NCBI GenBank assembly: GCA_021798915.1
Contig: JAJZBM010000002.1
Span: 62,001 to 126,000 of the forward strand
DNA length: 64,000 nt
Source: Pseudomonadota bacterium
GTDB lineage: Bacteria; Pseudomonadota; Alphaproteobacteria; Acetobacterales; Acetobacteraceae
Direction of reading: 5' to 3'
Within the stretch, counting starts at the first letter, position 1. Each line of letters begins with the position of its first letter. The notes beneath the pieces are model-generated. The model did no database searches and was not told the origin of the DNA. It saw only the letters and a list, made by a program, of their open reading frames with translations. The position numbers were made by a program, and so were the translations under genes. Shown in pieces: positions 29,357 to 37,616 of the stretch.

Positions 29357-31209
29357 CAGAACGCCTCCCCGAGCCCGATATAGATCTCGAACGGGAAATC
29401 TCCCGGAACCTGCACCAGCGGCACCGCGAAATCCACCCGGATCGGGCCAAATCCGGTGAAATAGCGCAGGCCGACGCCGACGCTGGGATAGGTCTGGCCG
29501 GTGAAGGGGGCGGGTTGTTCGCTGACCTGGCCGACATCGAAAAACGTCGCCGCCCCCCAGTTGCTGCCGATCCGCTGGCGGAGTTCCACCGTCCCGGCAT
29601 CCATCGCGAGACCGCCGGCCGGCAATTGGTCGGCGAATTGCGGGCTCGCCCACTGGTAACGATAGCCGCGCATATTGGCGCTGCCGCCGCCATAGAAGCG
29701 CTGATCGGCGGGCACCTGAAATTCGCTCGCCCCCCAGGTATCGCCGACCATGGCGCGGAGGGCGAGCACCGTCCGCCCGTTGCCGAGGAGATCGATATAG
29801 GTCGAGGCCTGACCCTGGCCGATGACGAAGAAGGCATGGCCGTCATAGCCGCCGAGGGAGGCGGTCGGTGTCGCCTGGGCGGTTGCGCGGAAGCCGCGCG
29901 TCGGCTCCAGCGGGTTATTGGTATTGTCCCATTTCACCCCGATTGGGGTGCTGAAGAGGGCATAGAAATCGCTGCTGTTGTTCTGCGCGATCACCTCCTG
30001 CTCGAGTTCGACGCCGACATTGACGGAGAGCGCCGGGGTGATCTGGCGGGTCACCGTGGAGGTCGCGTAAAGCGCGGTCTGCGTATACGTATAGAGATAT
30101 TGCTGCAGCGCGGTGACGTTGAAGGAGAGGGTCTGATCGCGGCGTTGCCATTGCGGGATGGTATAGGTGCCGCTCAGATCATAGCCGGGATATTGCGCAT
30201 CGAGCCCGCCGATTTCATCGGCACTCGCCGAGAGGGTCAGGCTCTCGCCATTGCCGAAGACGTTGCGGTCGGTCCAGGACGCGGTGAGGTCGGCGCCGAG
30301 GTCGGTCGAATAGGCGCCATTGAAGGTGATGGCGTGGCGTGGCGCCTCGTTGAAGGCGAAATCGAGCGGCAATTGGCCATTGGCGTCGAGCTGATCCGGG
30401 GTTTTCGCCTGCACACCGGCGAATACCGGGAGGCCGGCGAGAAGCTGGCGCTGCTGCTCGATCTGATCGGCGTCATAGGGCATCCCCTGTTTCAGGGTGA
30501 TCAGCCCCTCGGGGAAACCGGGATTGACCATGGCCAGCCCCGTGAGGCTGACCGGGCCGAGATCAACGCGCGGGCCGGGGTCGGCGCGGAAGCTGACATC
30601 GAGCGTATGGGCATCGTCATGCGCGATCGCCTCCGGCGGCGCGACCTTCGCGAAGGCGTGGCCGTCATGCTTCAGCGCCTTGAGAAGCTTTTCCTGTCCC
30701 GCGAGAACATCGGCCGCGATCGCCGGCTGGCCCGGCTGGAGGCCGAGCGCGGCACGCTCGGTGTCCGTCACCGCGCCGATGATGGTGACCTTGCCGAGGT
30801 GATAGAGCGGCCCTTTGGTGAGCGTGACCACCACCGGCGCCGTCGCCTTGGCGGGCAGGGCATCGAGAGTGGCGAGCAAAGTGGGATCGTCGAGATCATG
30901 GCCGAGGATGCTGATCGACACCTTCCCGAGATAATAGCCCTGGCTTTCGAGCGCGCTCTGAAAGCGGACGATGTCCTGGCGGGCGCGGGCGATCAGGGCG
31001 AAGGGCCCGATCGCCGATTTGCCGCGGAGTGAGATCAGGGTCGAGGATTGACGGATGAGCGTATCGAGGGCGTCGTCTCCGGTCGGCTTGATCTCGACGG
31101 TATAGGCGAGCGGGTCGGCGGCGCGAGCGATCATCGCTGCCAGCAGCACCAGCGCGACCAGCAGACGGAGAATAAAAGTTTTTTGGTTCTTTTTTTCAAA
31201 AAAGAACAA
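29356..31209 (-). CDS. tamA: Outer-membrane assembly factor TamA (BamA superfamily)
   Basis: A signal-like hydrophobic segment (LRLLVALVLLAAMIARA) is followed by POTRA domains (about residues 35-270) and a 16-strand beta-barrel containing the family's GGSANMRGYRY motif and a final strand ending in Phe (EIYIGLGEAF). Upstream it joins purD with 9 bases between. No ATG, GTG or TTG exists between the purD stop and the hydrophobic helix except a TTG at 31209 that lies inside an interspersed hairpin repeat, giving the odd start MFFFEKKNQKTF. Start is therefore uncertain. Confidence 0.9.
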   Translation of the reverse strand: MFFFEKKNQKTFILRLLVALVLLAAMIARAADPLAYTVEIKPTGDDALDTLIRQSSTLISLRGKSAIGPFALIARARQDIVRFQSALESQGYYLGKVSISILGHDLDDPTLLATLDALPAKATAPVVVTLTKGPLYHLGKVTIIGAVTDTERAALGLQPGQPAIAADVLAGQEKLLKALKHDGHAFAKVAPPEAIAHDDAHTLDVSFRADPGPRVDLGPVSLTGLAMVNPGFPEGLITLKQGMPYDADQIEQQRQLLAGLPVFAGVQAKTPDQLDANGQLPLDFAFNEAPRHAITFNGAYSTDLGADLTASWTDRNVFGNGESLTLSASADEIGGLDAQYPGYDLSGTYTIPQWQRRDQTLSFNVTALQQYLYTYTQTALYATSTVTRQITPALSVNVGVELEQEVIAQNNSSDFYALFSTPIGVKWDNTNNPLEPTRGFRATAQATPTASLGGYDGHAFFVIGQGQASTYIDLLGNGRTVLALRAMVGDTWGASEFQVPADQRFYGGGSANMRGYRYQWASPQFADQLPAGGLAMDAGTVELRQRIGSNWGAATFFDVGQVSEQPAPFTGQTYPSVGVGLRYFTGFGPIRVDFAVPLVQVPGDFPFEIYIGLGEAF

Positions 31210-31219
31210 CTTTCTTTTC
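31174..31219 (+). repeat. Interspersed hairpin repeat, copy 1
   Basis: aaaagttttttggttcttt... continues to a mirror half aaaaaagaac and a tttctttt tail. The stem gttctttttt (31186-31195) pairs with aaaaaagaac (31198-31207). The same 40- to 45-bp unit occurs at 33980-34025 (reverse) and 50881-50920. Here it lies between purD and tamA, both on the minus strand, and covers the 5' end of tamA. Confidence 0.85.
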
Positions 31220-32499
31220 TACCCGTTGCTGGCGAGCGCCCGCCAGCCGATATCGTGGCGGCAGAAACCATCCGGAAAATCGAGGCGCGCGATCGCCGCA
31301 TAGGCGGCATCGCGTGCTGCGCGCAGGGTTGCTCCGGTCGCGGTGACGGAGAGGACGCGCCCGCCGGCGGCGATCAGCCTCCCCGCCTGATCGCGCGCCG
31401 TGCCGGCGTGAAAAATCCGCACCCCCGGCACCGCCCCGGCGGCCTCCAGCCCGCGAATTTCGCCACCCAGAACCGGCTTCCCCGGATAGCCGCGCGCGGC
31501 GAGGGCGACGGTGATCGCGGCCTGGTCGTGCCAGCGAAGATCGAATCTCGCCAATTCGCCATCGCAGGCGGCGAGCAGCGCCGGCAGCAGGTCGGATTTG
31601 AGCCGCGGCAGCAGCGCCTGGCATTCGGGGTCGCCGAAGCGGACATTGAATTCGATCAGCTTCGGGCCGGTCTCGGTCAGCATCAACCCGGCGAAGAGAA
31701 TGCCGCGAAACGGCGTGCCGCGGCGGGCGAGTGCTGCCAGCGCCGGGCGGACGATGCGCGCCATCGCCGCCTCCTGGATCTCGGGCGTGAGCACCGGCGG
31801 CGGCGAATAGGCGCCCATGCCGCCGGTATTGGGGCCGGTATCGCCGTCACCGACGCGCTTGTGGTCCTGCGCCGCGCCGAGGAAGATCGCCTGCTCGCCA
31901 TCGCAGAGCGCGAACAGCGAGACTTCCTCGCCGACGAGACATTCTTCGATGACGATTCGTGCACCGGCGGCGCCGAGCTTGCCGGCTTCCATGAAATCGC
32001 TGATCGCCGCCTCGGCTTGCGCCATGTCTGCTGCGACCACCACCCCCTTGCCGGCGGCGAGGCCGTCGGCCTTGATCACGATCGGCGCGGTCTGGCGGCG
32101 GAGATAGGCGCGGGCGGCGGCGGGATCGTCGAAACTCGCCCAGGCGGCGGTCGGGATCGCGGCCGCGGCGGCGATCTCCTTGGTGAAGGTTTTCGAGCCT
32201 TCCAGCCGCGCCGCCGCCGCACTCGGGCCGCAGCAGCGAATGCCGCGCGCGGCGAGAAGATCGGCGATACCGGCGACCAGCGACGCCTCCGAGCCCGGCA
32301 CCACGAGATCGATCCCGGCCGTGACGGCGAACCCGACCAGGGCGTCGATGTCATCGGCCTTGATCGGCAGGTTTTCGGCGATCTCGGCGGTGCCGGCATT
32401 GCCCGGCGCGCACCACAGTTTTTCGACCAGCGGGCTCGCCACGAGGCGCCATAAAAGCGCGTGCTCGCGCCCGCCGGCACCCACCACCAAAATCCGCAT
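31219..32499 (-). CDS. purD: Phosphoribosylamine-glycine ligase
   Basis: A 426-residue ATP-grasp enzyme of purine synthesis that joins phosphoribosylamine and glycine. The start MRILVVGAGGREHALLWRL, the GSEASLVAGIAD and KADGLAAGKGVVVA lysine-binding loops and the DHKRVGDGDTGPNTGGMGAY block are textbook PurD. The ATG at 32499 follows GAAGGAGGATG; a longer frame adds only six residues. Divergent from xseA; tamA follows directly. Confidence 0.96.
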   Translation of the reverse strand: MRILVVGAGGREHALLWRLVASPLVEKLWCAPGNAGTAEIAENLPIKADDIDALVGFAVTAGIDLVVPGSEASLVAGIADLLAARGIRCCGPSAAAARLEGSKTFTKEIAAAAAIPTAAWASFDDPAAARAYLRRQTAPIVIKADGLAAGKGVVVAADMAQAEAAISDFMEAGKLGAAGARIVIEECLVGEEVSLFALCDGEQAIFLGAAQDHKRVGDGDTGPNTGGMGAYSPPPVLTPEIQEAAMARIVRPALAALARRGTPFRGILFAGLMLTETGPKLIEFNVRFGDPECQALLPRLKSDLLPALLAACDGELARFDLRWHDQAAITVALAARGYPGKPVLGGEIRGLEAAGAVPGVRIFHAGTARDQAGRLIAAGGRVLSVTATGATLRAARDAAYAAIARLDFPDGFCRHDIGWRALASNG

Positions 32500-32567
32500 C
32501 CATCCTCCTTCGCGCAACGCCGCCCGGCGCGCTTCACCTCCGGCGCGAAATCGCTACTCTCGCCACC

Positions 32568-33974
32568 ATGAGCGATGAAACCCCGCCTCTCCTTAGCCCG
32601 GTCTCCAACGTCCCGGAATACACCGTCTCCGAAATCTCTGGGGCGGTGAAACGCACGCTCGAGGGCAATTTCGGCCGCGTGCGGGTGCGCGGCGAGATTA
32701 CCGAGTGCAAGCGCTATCCCTCCGGCCATATCTATTTCGCGCTCAAGGACGAGGGCGCCAAGCTCGCCGGGGTGATCTGGAAATTCACCGCGCAAAAACT
32801 CGCGCTCCAGCCGGAAAACGGTGTCGAGGTGATCGCGACGGGAAAGATTTCCGCCTATGCCGACCGCTCCTCCTATCAGCTCATCGTCGAGCGGCTCGAT
32901 TATGCCGGCATCGGCGCGCTGCTCGCGCGGATCGAGGCGCTCAAACTGCGGCTCCAGGCGGAGGGGCTGTTCGCCCCGGCGCGCAAGCGGGCGTTGCCGC
33001 TGCTCCCGCGCGTCATCGGCGTCGTCACCTCCGAGCAGGGGGCGGTGCTGCAGGACATCCGCACCACCATCACCCGGCGCTTCCCACGCCCGATCCTGCT
33101 CTGGCCGGTCGCGGTGCAGGGCGAGGGCGCGGCTGAGCGAATCGCCGCGGCGATCGCAGGTTTCGGCGCTCTGCCGCCGGATGGGCCGATCCCGCGCCCG
33201 GATGTGGTGATCGTTGCGCGCGGCGGCGGCAGCCTCGAAGATCTGATGGCGTTCAATGACGAGGCCGTGGTGCGCGCCGCCGCCGCCTCGCCGATCCCGC
33301 TGATCTCTGCCGTCGGGCATGAGACCGACACGACGCTGATCGATTTCGCCGCCGATCGCCGCGCCCCGACCCCGACCGCTGCCGCCGAGCTTGCGGTGCC
33401 GGCGCGGGCGGAATTGCGCGCCGATCTCGCCAACCGCGCGGCGCGGCTCGGCGGCGCGCTGACCCAGCGCGTGCAGGCGGCGCGGCTTCGCCTCCAACGC
33501 GCCGCGGCGAAGCTTCCCGATCTGCCAGGCCTGTTCGGGGCCGCGCGCCAGCGCCTCGATGATCGCGTCGGGCGGCTTTCGCGGGCTCTGCCGGGCTATC
33601 TCGCCCAGCGCCGGAGCCAGTTCGACCGGCTCGCGACCGGGCTTGCGACCGCGCTCCGCCATCTCGCCGCGGCGCGCCGGGCGCGGGCGCTGCGCATCCT
33701 CGCCCGCCTCACCCCGGCGCCGCTCACCGCCCACCTCCGCGAACGCCGGACCCATCTCGTCGGACTCGCCGCGCGGCTGGAATCGGTCTCCCATCGCGCG
33801 GTTCTCGCGCGCGGCTACGCCCTGGTGCGGGGGGAGAGAGGTCAAGTGCTGACCAGCGCCGCCGCCATCCACCCGGGCAGCCGGATCACCATCGAACTGC
33901 GCGACGGCACGCTCGCCGCGACCACCAGCCGCGCCCGTCCGGCACAGGCGGAATTGCCGCTGGGTGAAGGGTAG
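32568..33974 (+). CDS. xseA: Exodeoxyribonuclease VII large subunit
   Basis: A 468-residue subunit of a single-strand exonuclease. The N-terminal OB-fold (YTVSEISGAVKRTLEGNFGRVRVRGEI), the core GVVTSEQGAVLQDI, RGGGSLEDLMAFND and SAVGHETDTTLIDFAADRRAPTPTAAAE motifs and the long C-terminal coiled coil are all present. The small subunit XseB is not adjacent. The gene is divergent from purD and is followed by a hairpin repeat. Confidence 0.95.
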   Translation: MSDETPPLLSPVSNVPEYTVSEISGAVKRTLEGNFGRVRVRGEITECKRYPSGHIYFALKDEGAKLAGVIWKFTAQKLALQPENGVEVIATGKISAYADRSSYQLIVERLDYAGIGALLARIEALKLRLQAEGLFAPARKRALPLLPRVIGVVTSEQGAVLQDIRTTITRRFPRPILLWPVAVQGEGAAERIAAAIAGFGALPPDGPIPRPDVVIVARGGGSLEDLMAFNDEAVVRAAAASPIPLISAVGHETDTTLIDFAADRRAPTPTAAAELAVPARAELRADLANRAARLGGALTQRVQAARLRLQRAAAKLPDLPGLFGAARQRLDDRVGRLSRALPGYLAQRRSQFDRLATGLATALRHLAAARRARALRILARLTPAPLTAHLRERRTHLVGLAARLESVSHRAVLARGYALVRGERGQVLTSAAAIHPGSRITIELRDGTLAATTSRARPAQAELPLGEG

Positions 33975-33979
33975 GGGGA

Positions 33980-34025
33980 AGAAAGAAAAAGGTTCTTTTT
34001 TGAAAAAAAGAACCAAAAAACTTTT
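33980..34025 (-). repeat. Interspersed hairpin repeat, copy 2 (terminator-like)
   Basis: Reverse-oriented copy of the unit seen at 31174-31219. On the minus strand it reads aaaagttttttggttcttttt, a loop, then aaaaagaacc and a tttttctttc tail: a 10-bp stem followed by a T-run. That is a good intrinsic terminator for the lytic transglycosylase gene, which ends 5 bp away, and it also separates it from xseA. Confidence 0.85.
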
Positions 34026-34029
34026 GTCT

Positions 34030-34869
34030 TTAATGCAAAGCGGCCTGCATGGCGTTGACCATGGCAACCGGGTGCGCGCGGTAGGACGCGAGCCCGCGGC
34101 CAGGGGGGGCGAGGGTCGCGCCGGCGCCGGCAGCGTGCCCGACCATGCCCGAACGCGCCGTCGCCATCGGGATGATGTGTGGCGGCGGCGCGGTGTTCAT
34201 CTGGACCCGCGACATGGCGCCGCGCAGGCCACCGACCGGGCGCATGGCCGGGGCATCGGAGGCCGCCAGCAGAAGGGAAGGTTGCACCGGCATCCCCTGC
34301 TGCTCGCTGGTCCACGCCGCCACCACCTTGCGCTGATAGGCGAGGGCGAGTTCCGGGGTCATGGAATGATATTGCGCCGCCGCCCGCGTCCAATCCCCGG
34401 TTTGGGCGTGGAGCTGGGTCAGGAATTGCGCCGCGTACTCGGCATTGGCATTCGGGTCGAAAGCCTGGTCGAGGCTGGCGAAGGCGCGCGGATGATGCAT
34501 CAGATTGACTTGCAGGCAGCCGACATCGATGGAGGCGACGCCGCGCGCCTGTAGCGCGCGGACGGCGGCGATGGCTTCCGCCTTGGTCGCGTAGAAATGC
34601 CCCTCGCCCTCGGCATTCACCGTCCACGGCCAGGGCGCGAAGCTGCCGGTCGCGGCATCCTTGCGGCCGCTTTCGACCAGAGCGATGGCGCTCAGAAGAT
34701 GCGGCGGGATGGCATGGCCGCGCTCCGCCGCGTCAACCGCCTGCCGGCAGAGCAGGCCGAGCGCCGGCGCGATCAGCGGCCGCAACATCGGCGCCAGCAT
34801 GTCGGCGCGCGCGGCAGGCGCCATGAGCGCACTCAAAATCAGCCCCAATGCCCAGATCCGCTGCCGCAT
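34030..34869 (-). CDS. Lytic transglycosylase domain protein (exported)
   Basis: A 279-residue protein with a signal peptide (WALGLILSALMAPAARA) and a goose-lysozyme-like SLT domain. The catalytic Glu lies in LLSAIALVESGRKDAATG, followed by AEGEGHFYATKAEAIAAV, the IDVGCLQVNLMHHP motif and the AAQYHSMTPELALAYQRKV segment. It would cleave peptidoglycan glycan strands in the periplasm. The C-terminal 80 residues are low-complexity. Similar proteins sit near secretion or flagellar systems, but none is adjacent here. Confidence 0.85.
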   Translation of the reverse strand: MRQRIWALGLILSALMAPAARADMLAPMLRPLIAPALGLLCRQAVDAAERGHAIPPHLLSAIALVESGRKDAATGSFAPWPWTVNAEGEGHFYATKAEAIAAVRALQARGVASIDVGCLQVNLMHHPRAFASLDQAFDPNANAEYAAQFLTQLHAQTGDWTRAAAQYHSMTPELALAYQRKVVAAWTSEQQGMPVQPSLLLAASDAPAMRPVGGLRGAMSRVQMNTAPPPHIIPMATARSGMVGHAAGAGATLAPPGRGLASYRAHPVAMVNAMQAALH

Positions 34870-34977
34870 GGCGGCGAGACTGACGGAAAAATCTTAGCAA
34901 ATCGTTGAAGCGGCACCGCTCCGCCCGCGCCGGCGGCAGGCGTGCGGCGCATGCGATGCTGCAATGCAAAAAAACGC

Positions 34978-35006
34978 TTGCGACGGGGTGCCCGATTAGC
35001 TAGATT
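34978..35006 (+). promoter_or_regulatory. Sigma-70 promoter of the small RNA
   Basis: TTGCGA (34978-34983), a 17-base spacer and TAGATT (35001-35006) form a near-consensus promoter in an otherwise gene-free interval. The expected start lies around 35012, immediately before the first hairpin of the predicted RNA. Confidence 0.7.
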
Positions 35007-35011
35007 GTGCA

Positions 35012-35098
35012 TCGCAGCAATGCGGCACCGCCGCGCTGCTGCTTTCTTGGACGTTTCCTCCCTAAACTTGGCGGCGCCAAAAGCGCCGCCATTTTTTT
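35012..35098 (+). ncRNA. mmgR: Trans-acting small RNA, probable MmgR / alpha-r8 family
   Basis: A freestanding transcription unit of about 87 nt: consensus promoter, a 5' hairpin (gcagc..gcggc paired with gccgc..gctgc, about 35014-35041), an unpaired stretch containing tttcctccct (35054-35063) and a strong terminator. The unpaired UUUCCUCCCU, which can pair with Shine-Dalgarno sequences, is as I recall the absolutely conserved motif of the alphaproteobacterial alpha-r8 (MmgR) family, known in Sinorhizobium meliloti for limiting PHB accumulation and dependent on Hfq. The layout of hairpin, motif, terminator fits. Family name is from memory; the presence of an sRNA gene is well supported by sequence alone. 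Confidence 0.75.
35069..35098 (+). terminator. Intrinsic terminator of the small RNA
   Basis: A perfect 9-bp stem (tggcggcgc 35069-35077, gcgccgcca 35083-35091) with loop caaaa, followed by seven T residues (35092-35098). This is the clearest rho-independent terminator in the window. Confidence 0.93.
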
Positions 35099-35135
35099 GT
35101 CTGCGGACGCCCCGGGATCGCCGATCCAGGGACGT

Positions 35136-35798
35136 TCAGAGTCCGCGCAGGAAGGGATTGCTTTGGCGTTCGGCGCCGATGTTGGATGCCGGCCCGTGGC
35201 CACAGATGAACCGCACGTCGTCGCCGAGCGGCAGGATCTTCCCGGCGAGCCCGGCGAGCAATTGCTGATGATCGCCATAGGGAAAATCGGTGCGTCCGAT
35301 CGAGCCCTGAAACAGGACATCGCCGAGCACCGCGAAGCGGTTGGCGTGATCGACGAAGACGATATGCCCGGGCGTATGGCCGGGGCAGTGGAGAACCGCG
35401 AACCGCACCCCGGCGATCTCGACCTCGTCACCCTCGGCGAGGAAGCGGTCCGGCGTCGCGTTCTCCATGTCCGCGAGCCCGAACGCCGCCGCCTGGCGCG
35501 CGATGCCCTCGAGCAGGAAGCGATCGCGCGCTTCGGGGCCGAGGATCGGGATGGTCTGTCCCGGCCGGTCCGCGGCCAGCGCCCGCGCCAGCCCGCTCGT
35601 GCCGCCAGCATGATCGAGATGGCCGTGCGTCAGCAGGATGCTCTCGACGGTGACATCGTGTTTTTTGATCGCGGCGAGAATGCGCGGGACATCGCCGCCG
35701 GGGTCGATCACCGCGCCGCGACGGCTTTCGGGGTCGTACAGGATGGCGCAATTCTGCTGAAAAGCGGTGACCGGCACCAGCGTGACCGCGAGTTTCAT
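35136..35798 (-). CDS. MBL-fold metallohydrolase (YcbL/glyoxalase II-like)
   Basis: A 220-residue metallo-beta-lactamase-fold hydrolase. Metal ligands are visible in LLTHGHLDHAGG (HxHxDH), CPGHTPGH and the late Asp/His positions (GDVLFQGSIGRTDF, ICGHGP). Short type II glyoxalase-like proteins (YcbL/GloB3) match best, cleaving thioesters of glutathione. The ATG at 35798 opens MKLAVTLVPVTAFQQNC, the usual start. It is downstream of, and codirectional with, a second MBL gene. Confidence 0.88.
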   Translation of the reverse strand: MKLAVTLVPVTAFQQNCAILYDPESRRGAVIDPGGDVPRILAAIKKHDVTVESILLTHGHLDHAGGTSGLARALAADRPGQTIPILGPEARDRFLLEGIARQAAAFGLADMENATPDRFLAEGDEVEIAGVRFAVLHCPGHTPGHIVFVDHANRFAVLGDVLFQGSIGRTDFPYGDHQQLLAGLAGKILPLGDDVRFICGHGPASNIGAERQSNPFLRGL

Positions 35799-35811
35799 CG
35801 GATGCTCTCCG

Positions 35812-36669
35812 TCAGGCACTGGCCGCGGCGGCGGCCGCTTCGGCCAGCCAATGCTCGCCTTCGCGCCGCACCCGTCCCTCACCCTCGAGCTTGATCAGAT
35901 GGGCGAGGACGTTGCGTTCGGCGGCACGGCGCAGCATGGGATCGAGCTTGGAATAGAGCGCCGCCATCAAATCGTGCGTATTCGCCGGGCCCTTTTCGAG
36001 CGCTGCGGCGATGGCGTTTTCGCGCGCGATGCGATGGGCGAGCAGATCGCGGACATAAGGCTGCGGCGCCGGCAGGGCGGGGCCGTGGCCGGGGAGATAG
36101 ACCTGGTCGGCGCGGGTGAGCAGGCGCCGGAGGCTCGCGAAATACGCCGCCATATCGCCGCCGGGCGGGCTCACGATGCTGGTCGACCATCCCATTACGT
36201 GATCAGCGCTGAACAGAATGCCGTCCCGCCAGGCGAAACAGAGATGATCGGCGGCATGACCGGGGGTATAGACGGCGGTGAAGCCGGCCACCGCGTCGCC
36301 GTCGTCGAGCGGGATATCGGGCGAAAAATCGGGATGCGGGCTGGTTTTGTAGGCGGCGACCGGGGCGCCGGTCGCGGCTCTGAGAGCCGCCGTCGCGCCG
36401 ACATGGTCGATATGGGTGTGGCTGAGCAGAATCATCGCGAGGGATCCGCCATTGCTCCCTGCCCGGATCGCCGCCAGCAGCGCCGCGACATGGGCGGCGT
36501 CATCGGGGCCGGGATCGAGCAGCACCAGACCATCCGGGGTCTCGATCAGATATGTGTTGGTGCCGTGATAGGTCATCGGCCCGGGATTGGCGGCGACGAC
36601 GCGGCGAATACCCGGAAGCATCGGTTCCGCCACGCCGCGCTGCGGCTCGGGTTCGGTCAAAAATGCCAT
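35812..36669 (-). CDS. MBL-fold metallohydrolase (LACTB2-like)
   Basis: A 285-residue protein with the MBL metal-binding motif LLSHTHIDHVGA, the TPGHAADHLCF histidine, GWSTSIVSPPGGDM and LPGHGP, then a C-terminal winged-helix-like region (RIARENAIAAALEKG...AERNVLAHLIKLEGEGRV) typical of LACTB2/beta-lactamase-like 2 enzymes, which act as endoribonucleases in animals. It starts 14 bp upstream of the other MBL gene's start region and the two likely form an operon. Confidence 0.86.
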   Translation of the reverse strand: MAFLTEPEPQRGVAEPMLPGIRRVVAANPGPMTYHGTNTYLIETPDGLVLLDPGPDDAAHVAALLAAIRAGSNGGSLAMILLSHTHIDHVGATAALRAATGAPVAAYKTSPHPDFSPDIPLDDGDAVAGFTAVYTPGHAADHLCFAWRDGILFSADHVMGWSTSIVSPPGGDMAAYFASLRRLLTRADQVYLPGHGPALPAPQPYVRDLLAHRIARENAIAAALEKGPANTHDLMAALYSKLDPMLRRAAERNVLAHLIKLEGEGRVRREGEHWLAEAAAAAASA

Positions 36670-36726
36670 GATCTCTCCTCAGCCAGCTACCCTACACATA
36701 ATCGTCTCTCTTGCCATGTGCCAAGC

Positions 36727-37566
36727 TCATGCCAGTTCCGCCTCCGCCCGCATGCAGCACGCCCCGTCCGGGTCGCGCGATTCGAGACGGTATTGCGCGC
36801 CGTCCCGCCAGCCGACCAGGGTCAGGGGGCGGTCGTGAAACGCCGGGCGCTGGCCGCGGAAGCTGATTTTGGCGAGCGTCGCCCCCGCCGGGGCATGGCG
36901 GCGCAGAAGATCGGCGAGCAAGGTCGCCTGCAAAGGCCCATGCACGACCAGGCCGGGATATCCCTCCACCTTGGTCACGTAATCGAGATCATAATGGATG
37001 CGATGGCCGTTGCCGGTCAGCGCCGAGTAGCGGAACAGCATCACCGCGTCGGGCGTCACGGTGCGGCTGAAGGCGCCTGCCGGCGGCGCCGGCTCGGCGT
37101 TTGCCGCGCGTACCGCAGCACCCTCCGCGCCGCGATAGACGATGTCCTGCTCCTCCTCGATCGCCGGGCCGTCCCGGCCTTCGATGACGTGGCGGACGGT
37201 GACGAAGACCAGCCGTCCGGAACCGCCGCTTTTCTCGCGAATGGCGAGGATGGTGCTGGCGCGCCGGATCGCGGTGCCGGCGGCGAGCGGGGCGCGGAAC
37301 ACCACCCGCCCGCCGGCCCACATCCGTCGCGTCAGCTCATGGATCGGGGGCAGGAAGCCGCCGCGCCGCGGATGCCCGTCCGGCCCCAGCGCCGAGGCCG
37401 GCACCCAGGTCTGAAACAGCATCCAATGCCAGAGCGGCGGCAGGATTCCGCCCGGCGCCACGCTCTCCGGCGCGAGATCGAGGGTCGCGGCAAGCCCGGC
37501 GATGGAGGCCGCCGAGACCTGATCCCGATGTTCCTCGCCGCGACCGATATATTCGCCATAAGCCAT
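36727..37566 (-). CDS. MaoC-family dehydratase (mesaconyl-CoA hydratase-like)
   Basis: A 279-residue double hot-dog protein: an N-terminal MaoC_dehydrat_N-type half with PPLWHWMLFQTWVPASALGPDGHP, and a C-terminal half with FRYSALTGNGHRIHYDLDYVTKVEGYPGLVVHGPLQATLL, the hydratase motif with Asp and His. This is the arrangement of mesaconyl-C4-CoA hydratase and of HTD2-type 3-hydroxyacyl dehydratases. The exact substrate is unknown. It lies alone between the MBL pair and kdpE on the same strand. Confidence 0.83.
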   Translation of the reverse strand: MAYGEYIGRGEEHRDQVSAASIAGLAATLDLAPESVAPGGILPPLWHWMLFQTWVPASALGPDGHPRRGGFLPPIHELTRRMWAGGRVVFRAPLAAGTAIRRASTILAIREKSGGSGRLVFVTVRHVIEGRDGPAIEEEQDIVYRGAEGAAVRAANAEPAPPAGAFSRTVTPDAVMLFRYSALTGNGHRIHYDLDYVTKVEGYPGLVVHGPLQATLLADLLRRHAPAGATLAKISFRGQRPAFHDRPLTLVGWRDGAQYRLESRDPDGACCMRAEAELA

Positions 37567-37616
37567 GATGTCCGTCCTTTCCGTCTGATCTCCGGCCGAT
37601 CTCCAGCCGGCCGGCG

